A program made the position numbers and the translations under genes. From NCBI GenBank assembly GCA_018372435.1, contig JAHAJA010000034.1:1-45051 (forward strand): a stretch of DNA of 45,051 bases, in the 5' to 3' direction. Source of the stretch: Clostridiales bacterium. GTDB taxonomy: Bacteria; Bacillota; Clostridia; Lachnospirales; Lachnospiraceae. Position 1 is the stretch's first letter. The number at the start of each line of letters is the position of its first letter. The notes below the pieces were generated by a model, which had not been told where the DNA came from, did not search any database, and saw only the letters and a list, made by a program, of their open reading frames with translations. Positions 38,810-45,051 of the stretch are shown piece after piece.

Positions 38810-41080
38810 ATGAAAAGAATAAAATATTCCCTAACTGTCAAATGGTTTGTTCAAGTTGGGTTAGCCGTATTCGGATTTCTCCTCTTGTTATGTATCTATC
38901 ATATCTTTCATTATCCCGACTACTATGGAAGCAACGATGAGAAGTTCACAGAAACCTATTATTTTGAGAAAACATTTGCAAAATACAATGAACGAGTAGC
39001 CGCTTATGTCATGTACCGCGAAAACGGTTACACGACTACTCTTCTATCAGAGGATGAATTCCCGACGTCTCATATTAATGAAACATTCTTTATGAATGAA
39101 CTCGTAAGTGACCAAGATAAATTCGAATTCTATAATCAAATTCTTAATGTAAAAGACAGTAATTTCATATATTACGTGAAGAACTTAACTACAGGAGCAG
39201 AGTACTATTCTCCAAACTTAGTTTCTGATAAGTATATAAGCCCCTATGATTCATCCGAATCAAATGAAAATAAGGTCCAGACAGAGAAAAATGCAAACAC
39301 TACTAATACTTCAATAGCAACAGATGACTCTTCCGTATTAGAGGCAAATGTCTCCGATTTCATGAAGAACATATCTAAATGTGATGCTTACCTTGTACTC
39401 AACACCAATAGTACAATATACAATACTAACGTTACGAAATGGGGCCTCTTAGATTCTCGTACCCTAGAATGGATGTCCTCTTATGTTAAAACACAACTTT
39501 CATCCTCATCTACACAAGCAGATGATACCAGTGATACAGCTGAATCTGACGATACTATATCAGACACTACCGTTCATACAGAAAAGACAGATGATTATGT
39601 ATTCTACACTGCTACAATCAATGACTTTCCATATAATGGTGATGATTTTTCCTCGGCATATAATAGTTTTCAAACCATGCATCAATCCTATAGAACAGCA
39701 ATCCTTTACTTGCCAATCATCTTTATTATATTCTTGGCATTCCTAATTCTAGGTGTACAGTTTGCTGGCTATAATAGCAAATCACGGTCCTTATGTTTAA
39801 CCACTTATGATAAGCTAAATACAGAGACTATGGCTCTAATGATATTGGTTACGTTCTTCTTGTTACTGAATTGTCTATTCCAACTGATTAATTCTAAATT
39901 TTCTAATGAGAATGAATACTTTTTACGTTTGTTTGGCATCTATATCTCTATGTATCCAATATTTATCTATAACTTCTTTAGTTTGGTTCGAAGAGTTAAA
40001 TGTAATACGCTTAGTTCAAACATGTTAGTTGTTCGTATTGGAAACCGATTAAATACTTGGTCACAGAAGTACTTTGCACACAAAGAATTGACTTACCATG
40101 CAACCGCAATATGGGCAAGCTTCTTTGTTCTCACACTAATTACTGCCTTATTATTCAAAATTCCTGGATTTACATTCCTCGGGTTCATTGTTCTTTGCAT
40201 ACTTTTTTTACTATTCGGAAGATATCTTCTATTTGCAGTAACTTCTATTAGTTATCTCATTAAGGAAACAAAGAAAATTAGTGATGGTGACTTAACACAC
40301 AAAATAAATGAGACTGAAGTCACACCAAGTATGCGTGTTTTAAGTAAATATATTAACAATATTAGCGATGGTTTATCCAATGCTGTGGATGAGAAACTAA
40401 AAAGTGAACGTTTTAAAACGGAATTGATTACCAATGTATCCCATGATATCAAGACACCGTTAACCTCCATAATTAATTATGTTGATTTATTAAAGAAAGA
40501 AGATCTGGGTAACGAAACCGCACTCCAATATATCGAGGTCCTAGATTCCAAATCACAGCGACTTAAGACATTAATTGAAGATTTGGTAGAAGCTTCAAAA
40601 GCATCTAGTGGTGCCATTACACTTCAAATGCAAAAACTTAATTTAGTTGAATTAATCAAACAAACAATTGGAGAATTCGAAGATCGTCTTGCGGGGAATG
40701 ATTTAGAAATCGATCTTGCAGATATAGAAGAGCCCCTATACATCTATGCAGATGGAAGAAGTACCTTCCGTATTCTCGAGAATGTCTTTTCTAATGTTAA
40801 CAAATATGCGATGAAAGGTACAAGAGTATATATTGACTTAGAAGCAAATGAAGAACAAGTTAGTGTATCTGTAAAAAATATATCTGCAACAAGGTTAAAC
40901 ATTAGTGCGGATGAGTTAATGGAACGTTTCGTACGTGGAGATATCTCCCGTAATACAGAAGGTACTGGACTTGGTTTATCTATTGCTCAAAGTTTAGCAA
41001 GCATACAGAGTGGTACTTTCAGCATTGTATTAGATGGTGACTTATTCAAAGCTATTGTTACCTTCCCTAGAATCTATTAA
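38810..41080 (+). CDS. Multi-pass sensor histidine kinase
   Basis: A 756-residue kinase. TM1 lies at about 12-32. A Ser/Thr/Asp-rich outer domain covers about 33-295, including low-complexity stretches near 150-175 and 231-258. Further helices lie at about 297-318, 340-362, 373-392, 431-449 and 453-485. After a HAMP-like segment comes the HisKA domain, with H545 in TNVSHDIKTPLTSIINYVDL. The ATPase domain has an N box (ENVFSNVNKYAM) and G2 (GTGLGLSIAQSLASIQSG), but the G1 box DxGxG is missing: the position reads VSVKNISATRLN. This variant occurs in a subgroup of VanS-like kinases and need not abolish activity. It pairs with the upstream regulator. GGAGG is 7 bases before the ATG. Confidence 0.9.
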   Translation: MKRIKYSLTVKWFVQVGLAVFGFLLLLCIYHIFHYPDYYGSNDEKFTETYYFEKTFAKYNERVAAYVMYRENGYTTTLLSEDEFPTSHINETFFMNELVSDQDKFEFYNQILNVKDSNFIYYVKNLTTGAEYYSPNLVSDKYISPYDSSESNENKVQTEKNANTTNTSIATDDSSVLEANVSDFMKNISKCDAYLVLNTNSTIYNTNVTKWGLLDSRTLEWMSSYVKTQLSSSSTQADDTSDTAESDDTISDTTVHTEKTDDYVFYTATINDFPYNGDDFSSAYNSFQTMHQSYRTAILYLPIIFIIFLAFLILGVQFAGYNSKSRSLCLTTYDKLNTETMALMILVTFFLLLNCLFQLINSKFSNENEYFLRLFGIYISMYPIFIYNFFSLVRRVKCNTLSSNMLVVRIGNRLNTWSQKYFAHKELTYHATAIWASFFVLTLITALLFKIPGFTFLGFIVLCILFLLFGRYLLFAVTSISYLIKETKKISDGDLTHKINETEVTPSMRVLSKYINNISDGLSNAVDEKLKSERFKTELITNVSHDIKTPLTSIINYVDLLKKEDLGNETALQYIEVLDSKSQRLKTLIEDLVEASKASSGAITLQMQKLNLVELIKQTIGEFEDRLAGNDLEIDLADIEEPLYIYADGRSTFRILENVFSNVNKYAMKGTRVYIDLEANEEQVSVSVKNISATRLNISADELMERFVRGDISRNTEGTGLGLSIAQSLASIQSGTFSIVLDGDLFKAIVTFPRIY

Positions 41081-41089
41081 GTAAACAGT

Positions 41090-41138
41090 AAAAAAGAACA
41101 GAAACCGCTTACTTTAATAAACGATTTCTGTTCTTTTT
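41090..41138. terminator. Bidirectional terminator between the kinase and ArsR genes
   Basis: AAAAAGAACAGAAA (41091-41104) pairs with TTTCTGTTCTTTTT (41125-41138) with A- and T-tracts at both ends. It lies between convergent genes; the right arm ends at the ArsR stop codon. Confidence 0.88.
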
Positions 41139-41507
41139 TTACCACTTCTCTACTTTTCTTGGATCTTCTTTGGTTATATCTTTGGCACTCTCATATATAA
41201 CACCTACTAAGTCTAAGATTCTTTTCCATTGTGACTCTGACGCATCCACAAAATAATAATTCTTAGTGCCTTCTCTTCTCATATTAATCATTCCTGCATC
41301 TTTAAGAATACGCAAGTGGTGTGATACCGCAGGTCTTGAAAGATTGGTCTTTTTGGTGATCTCACCTACACGAATCCCATTACAATCGCTTTCAAGCAGA
41401 GCAATAATAATCTGTTGTCTTGTTTCATCACCTAACGCAAGAAATGGCTTTCTGCATTCTTTAAGTTCATCGGCAATCTTTTTCATTCTCCACTTACATT
41501 TTTCCAT
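41139..41507 (-). CDS. ArsR-family transcriptional regulator
   Basis: A 122-residue winged-helix repressor-type protein. The DNA-binding core reads PFLALGDETRQQIIIALLES, then VGEITKKTNLSRPAVSHHLR, ILKDAGMINMRREG and TKNYYFV, the classic ArsR layout. It has no ELCVCDL metal box; the only cysteines are C5, C18 and C42, so metal sensing by the standard alpha-3 site is unlikely. AAGGAG lies before the ATG. It lies about 125 bases downstream of the nitroreductase-like gene on the same strand and may be in one transcript with it. The ligand is unknown. Confidence 0.9.
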   Translation of the reverse strand: MEKCKWRMKKIADELKECRKPFLALGDETRQQIIIALLESDCNGIRVGEITKKTNLSRPAVSHHLRILKDAGMINMRREGTKNYYFVDASESQWKRILDLVGVIYESAKDITKEDPRKVEKW

Positions 41508-41633
41508 ATTTGTACTCCTTGTGCATCTACAAAGTTATTGTATGTGGTTTAATTTCAGGTTCATATGTAGACTTACTTCTATCTGGTATCGTCTCATCTG
41601 TTCCCACACTACCACATTGGAGCGCATGTATTA

Positions 41634-42299
41634 CTATTTCCATTCAAAATTTTCCTTTCCTGCTCCACATTCAAAATGATACTTTACTATTCCTAGATCA
41701 ATTTTAGAGTAAAAGCCCATCAATGCTTTTGCATCCACTTTACCATCTTCTAGTGATATCAGGAATTTCTGTTGGTTCATCGCCGTTGGCGCAAGTGATG
41801 CTGCTTCCATACCGCGTTTAAACCATTCAGGCATAGATCCTTCCACCTTACATAACTGCGTAATCTCTTTTGTTTTATGAGGAACTCCCTGTGTTTTACC
41901 ATAACCTAGAGCGATTACTAAGTATAGTTTTTCACCCTTATCAATTCTACATTCACTTTTACCTTTACTATAAGTCATAGCCACCCAACACGTATTAAGT
42001 CCAAGTTCTTGTGCTTTAAGAACGACCTTTTCACCATAATAACCTAACATTTCTTCTATGTTCTTAGACTTCTTTCCAACTATAGCAATATAGTTACGCA
42101 CATTTTCAAATTTCCCGTAATGCGCCATTAATGAATCAAATGCTTTGGGTTCATCAAAACATGCCTGTATGTGTAGTCCACTTTCTTGATTGCATTCACT
42201 TATACATTCTAATAATTCTTTTCGATTACTCCCTTCTATTCTCTTGTCAGTATAACTTCTAACTGAATGTCTTTCTTTCATTAAATTTATGATATCCAT
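41634..42299 (-). CDS. Nitroreductase-family flavoprotein
   Basis: A nitroreductase-like FMN protein of about 221 residues. The start MDIINLMKERHSVRSYTDKR is the FMN-binding N terminus of the family, with the RHSVRSY motif. Later blocks are LGLNTCWVAMTY, LYLVIALGYGKTQ and APTAMNQQKFLIS. The placement of the APTAMNQQ block late in the chain is typical of the Lachnospiraceae nitroreductases with a split or circular arrangement of the fold. It should transfer hydride from NAD(P)H to an unknown acceptor. The start is ATG 42299, with AGGAG 10 bases before it; an ATG at 42308 touches the ribosome site. Confidence 0.85.
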   Translation of the reverse strand: MDIINLMKERHSVRSYTDKRIEGSNRKELLECISECNQESGLHIQACFDEPKAFDSLMAHYGKFENVRNYIAIVGKKSKNIEEMLGYYGEKVVLKAQELGLNTCWVAMTYSKGKSECRIDKGEKLYLVIALGYGKTQGVPHKTKEITQLCKVEGSMPEWFKRGMEAASLAPTAMNQQKFLISLEDGKVDAKALMGFYSKIDLGIVKYHFECGAGKENFEWK

Positions 42300-42436
42300 A
42301 ATATACATACTCCTTTTTCCTGTTTACTGGTTTAAATCTTTGAACGATTATAACATAAATATCTCAATTGTGTTCATTGGTAAAGAAAATCGATACCAAT
42401 AATTTTTCTAAGACTAAAACAAGAATCAACAGTAAT

Positions 42437-42474
42437 ACAAAAAAACCCAGGACTTAATGCCCTGGATCTTTTGT
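42437..42474 (-). terminator. Terminator after the CYTH gene
   Basis: On the minus strand a CCAGG...CCTGG core, extended by outer A-T pairs, is followed by GTTTTTTTG. Confidence 0.8.
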
Positions 42475-42475
42475 A

Positions 42476-42973
42476 TTATTGAAACATATTTTCTTGATAT
42501 CCATCTAATGTTGCAAGATAATTATTCTTAAAACGTTTATCTCTACTCACATCTTCTCCAAACCATTCCGGAGGAACAAATTCGCTTGCCGCGTCTTCAC
42601 TCGGGAATTCAACTTCTACAAAATATAATCCATCCAGTTGTTCCCTAAAGATATCTAATTCTGCTTTCAATCCATCTGTTAATGGAATGATGTAGCGTGT
42701 CTTAGCAATTATATGGTCATCTACTTTTGTTTTAAGATGTTCATAGCCAGTTTCATTCAGTGGTACTTCTACTTCATTGGATATACATGCATTCTGGCTC
42801 TGTTTATCCTCTATTCCAAATTTTGATTTGTACGTTAATATATAATCCTCATTACTACGACGAATTCGTACAATAGGATTCGTACACAGATAGCCTTGCT
42901 CGATTATTTTCTTTTCGTACGAATCTAGGTTTTCTGGTAACTGTTTTACTCTATATTTCTTCTCTATTTCCAT
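42476..42973 (-). CDS. CYTH-domain protein
   Basis: A 165-residue stand-alone CYTH (triphosphate tunnel) protein. It starts with the signature MEIEKKYRV (ExExK), with tunnel residues further in: IVRIRRSNEDYILTYKSK, EVEVPL and AELDIFREQLDGLYFVEVEF. Related bacterial proteins are inorganic triphosphatases or adenylate cyclases; short clostridial ones are mostly triphosphatases acting on tripolyphosphate or nucleoside triphosphates with a metal ion. The substrate here cannot be fixed from sequence. AGAGG lies before the ATG. Confidence 0.9.
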   Translation of the reverse strand: MEIEKKYRVKQLPENLDSYEKKIIEQGYLCTNPIVRIRRSNEDYILTYKSKFGIEDKQSQNACISNEVEVPLNETGYEHLKTKVDDHIIAKTRYIIPLTDGLKAELDIFREQLDGLYFVEVEFPSEDAASEFVPPEWFGEDVSRDKRFKNNYLATLDGYQENMFQ

Positions 42974-43027
42974 GGTATACCTCTTTTCAATTAGGCGTGG
43001 ATATTTGTAATCATCTCATCTTACTCA

Positions 43028-43060
43028 TAACGAACAACTTACTTTGTAAGCTGTTCGTTA
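43028..43060. repeat. 33-base inverted repeat over the gtrA-like stop codon
   Basis: TAACGAACAACTTAC, TTT, and GTAAGCTGTTCGTTA form a stem of 15 pairs with one mismatch and a 3-base loop. It covers the last six codons of the GtrA-like gene. The minus strand has no T-tract after it (ATGAGTAAG), so it is probably an RNA-stabilising or Rho-independent-like hairpin of atypical form. Confidence 0.7.
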
Positions 43061-43527
43061 AAAACTACGTATTTACTGAAAAAGTAATTAATGATTACTA
43101 CTACAACATTCATAATAGCTTTAATCAGCATATTGTTTACGAATAGAAGATCAACACATACAAACATAGCCGCTTCTTCTACTAAGAAAGAGATAAATCT
43201 TGCAGTAAAAAATCTTCCAATTTGTAATATTTCACCAATCAACTCTTTTTTTGTTGGTTTGAATACATATTTGGCATTTGCAAAATATGCAAACAACATT
43301 GCTACTATCCATGCAAACGCATTTGCTATAAGATTAGCAATTCCACAGATATTACATAACCAGTAATACGCAGTAAGATTCACACCTGTAGTAAGTGTTC
43401 CAACGATAATATAGGAAATCGTCTCTTTCTGATTTAGTATTTCCCAAAAGCGGCGTATTTTATCAATCAGAAGTTGACGCTTCTCTTTCATCTCATTGGT
43501 TACATTCATCTCTTGACTATACTTCAT
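43039..43527 (-). CDS. GtrA-like small membrane protein
   Basis: A 162-residue protein with four membrane helices (about 39-58, 64-86, 103-125 and 130-152) and a basic N-terminal cytoplasmic segment. The stretch ISYIIVGTLTTGVNLTAYYW and the end INYFFSKYVVF match the GtrA/DPMS1 family, which flips lipid-linked sugars such as undecaprenyl-phosphate glucose across the membrane. There is no glycosyltransferase gene beside it, so its sugar is unknown. GGGAAGGG precedes the ATG. Confidence 0.88.
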   Translation of the reverse strand: MKYSQEMNVTNEMKEKRQLLIDKIRRFWEILNQKETISYIIVGTLTTGVNLTAYYWLCNICGIANLIANAFAWIVAMLFAYFANAKYVFKPTKKELIGEILQIGRFFTARFISFLVEEAAMFVCVDLLFVNNMLIKAIMNVVVVIINYFFSKYVVFNEQLTK

Positions 43528-43650
43528 AACCCTTCCCTTATTAACCTCTACCTTTTTTAATGCATTTTCATTTAAATCATCCCAATTTTATCATATCATC
43601 CCATTATTTCCAAGTAGGACAATCTTAACTTTTTCTTAAGGTAGTTTTTG

Positions 43651-44868
43651 TTATTTCTGACGGTATGTACTTAAGAAATCAGCTAATTTATCTGTTGCAC
43701 TCTTTAATTCAATAACATTTGGTAAATATACGATTCTAAAATGATCTGGATCTTTCCAATTAAATCCTGTCCCCTGCACAATTAATACTTTCTTTTCACG
43801 CAAGAAGTCTAGGGCAAATTGTTCATCATTCTTTATATTAAACTTCTTACTATCTAATTTAGGGAAGATGTAGAATGCTGCCTTTGGCTTAACTACCGAA
43901 ACCCCTGGGATTTCCTTTAATGCATTATAAACAAATTCTCTCTGTTCGTACACCCTTCCACCTGGAAGTAATAATTCATCTGCACTTTGATAACCACCTA
44001 AGGCAGTTTGAATAATATATTGTGACGGTACATTGGAACATAATCTCATAGAGGCTAATAGATTAATTCCTTCAATATACCCTTTTACTTTTGATTTATC
44101 ACCACATAAGCACATCCAGCCACTTCTAAAGCCTGCAACACGATGTGATTTAGATAAACCATTGAACGATATCGTGAATAAATCTGGTGCTAAGGAAGCA
44201 AGCGCTGTATGCTCAAGATCATCCATAACTAAACGATCATAGATTTCATCAGCAAACAGAATCAACTCATGCTCTCTTGCTACTTGCACGATTTGTTCAA
44301 GTATTTCTTTCGGATATAGCGCACCTGTGGGATTGTTTGGATTAATAACTACAATGCCTTTTGTTTTACTAGTAATTTTCTTTTTAATATCTTCAATATC
44401 TGGATTCCATTCCGACTGTTCATCGCAAACATAATGCACCGCTTTCCCACCAGCAAGATTTACCGCAGCTGTCCATAATGGATAATCTGGCATAGGAACC
44501 AACATCTCATCCCCGTCATTTAATAGACCTTGCATAGCAAGAACAATTAGTTCACTTACACCATTACCAGTATATATATCATTAATTCCTACATTCGGAA
44601 TCCCTTTTAACTGGCAATATTGCATTATTGCTTTTCTTGCAGAAAAAATCCCTCTAGAATCTGAATACCCTTGCGCATTGTGTAAATTGTATACCATATC
44701 ATGAATAATCTCATCCGGTGCATCGAATTGAAATGGTGCCGGATTACCAATATTCAATCTTAGAATGTCAACCCCTTCCTCTATCATACGGTTTGCTTCG
44801 TCCATCACTGGACCTCTTATATCATAACATACATTCTCTAACTTACTTGATTTTTCAAAAGTTCTCAT
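43651..44868 (-). CDS. alaA: Alanine aminotransferase (AlaA-like)
   Basis: A 405-residue class I pyridoxal-phosphate aminotransferase that is close to E. coli AlaA across its whole length: EKSSKLENVCYDIRGPV at the N terminus, RLNIGNPAPFQFDAPDEI, DIYTGNGVSELIVLAMQ, and PDYPLWTAAVNLAGGKAVHY. The cofactor lysine lies in FNGLSKSHRVAGFRSGW, with NPNNPTGALY and FADEIYDRL as the other PLP-binding blocks. It converts pyruvate and glutamate to alanine and 2-oxoglutarate. It is monocistronic in this window. Confidence 0.94.
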   Translation of the reverse strand: MRTFEKSSKLENVCYDIRGPVMDEANRMIEEGVDILRLNIGNPAPFQFDAPDEIIHDMVYNLHNAQGYSDSRGIFSARKAIMQYCQLKGIPNVGINDIYTGNGVSELIVLAMQGLLNDGDEMLVPMPDYPLWTAAVNLAGGKAVHYVCDEQSEWNPDIEDIKKKITSKTKGIVVINPNNPTGALYPKEILEQIVQVAREHELILFADEIYDRLVMDDLEHTALASLAPDLFTISFNGLSKSHRVAGFRSGWMCLCGDKSKVKGYIEGINLLASMRLCSNVPSQYIIQTALGGYQSADELLLPGGRVYEQREFVYNALKEIPGVSVVKPKAAFYIFPKLDSKKFNIKNDEQFALDFLREKKVLIVQGTGFNWKDPDHFRIVYLPNVIELKSATDKLADFLSTYRQK

Positions 44869-44960
44869 ACTTACCCATTCCTTTCTTTGTAATGCTCGAA
44901 TTTTGATATAGGTTTTCTAGATGGGAATTTTATATAAAAGGTTTTCTTTTACATAGTCAA

Positions 44961-45051
44961 GACCACCAGCTTAGCTGGTGGCTTGCTCTGCCCCTATAAG
45001 GGGCTATTTCCTGCTTGCGCCCGGGAGCGCCTGATGGATTTGCCAACCGCA
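44961..45051. mobile_element. Hairpin-rich end, possibly of an IS200/IS605-type element, cut by the window edge
   Basis: CCACCAGCTTAGCTGGTGG (44963-44981), GCCCCTATAAGGGGC (44990-45004) and GCGCCCGGGAGCGC (45017-45030) are three consecutive palindromes in a GC-rich stretch unlike the AT-rich flank. Imperfect hairpins near the ends are the mark of IS200/IS605 elements, and they also occur in the guide RNA region next to tnpB. No transposase is visible; it would lie beyond the right edge. Confidence 0.45.

Noticed and set aside
1..45051. CRISPR arrays and rRNA genes
   Set aside because: No regularly spaced identical repeats with unique spacers and no rRNA-like conserved stretch were seen anywhere in the window.

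Overview
The window looks like a low-GC, anaerobic, sugar-degrading member of the Lachnospiraceae (Clostridia). Reasons: strong AGGAGG ribosome sites; an NfnAB electron-bifurcating pair next to an AdhE-like iron alcohol dehydrogenase; a DUF5688 protein; and an LplA/LplB/YtcP plus YesM/YesN sugar locus. Lachnoclostridium phytofermentans or a close relative fits the content, but I could not search a database. Almost everything is on the minus strand; the plus-strand exceptions are a LacI-like sensor gene, a tRNA gene and one two-component pair.

Region 1 (1-5400) is an AT-rich accessory island. A single promoter drives an RNase HI-like gene, an RnlA-type HEPN toxin gene and an RnlB-type antitoxin gene, with the first two overlapping. 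In E. coli, host RNase HI is needed for RnlA activity, so an operon carrying its own RNase H is the most striking find. Next to it, a TPR gene and a cold-shock-domain gene overlap at a slippery A7 run that would fuse them by a -1 frameshift. From 4150 to 5330 lie gene relics, repeats and dyads that look like the remains of a mobile element.

Region 2 (5400-14000) is mostly housekeeping: metA (acetyl-CoA type by its Glu111), a ligA-family DNA ligase, rluF, a secreted protein with a charged low-complexity tail, tRNA-Arg(CCG), a DUF5688 protein, a YhhN-like membrane protein and a GGDEF-EAL protein.

Region 3 (14137-33700) is a coherent beta-glucan locus. On the plus strand is a LacI-like sensor with no DNA-binding domain, fused to a degenerate GGDEF domain. 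Facing it are a YesN-type regulator, a YesM-type kinase, a chemoreceptor, a binding lipoprotein, two permeases, a SurA-N-like membrane-anchored protein, an intracellular GH30 enzyme and two phosphorylases (GH161-like and GH94 laminaribiose-phosphorylase-like). The inferred pathway is capture of beta-1,3(1,6)-glucan oligosaccharides, import, removal of beta-1,6 branches by GH30, then phosphorolysis to glucose 1-phosphate. Two promoters, one before the phosphorylases and one before the transporter, share a motif at identical distance from the -10 box, which suggests a common activator.

Region 4 (33700-45051) holds nfnAB, an alcohol dehydrogenase, a VanR-like/multi-TM kinase pair, an ArsR regulator, a nitroreductase-like protein, a CYTH protein, a GtrA-like protein and alaA. 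The last 90 bases carry GC-rich hairpins like the end of an IS200/IS605-type element.
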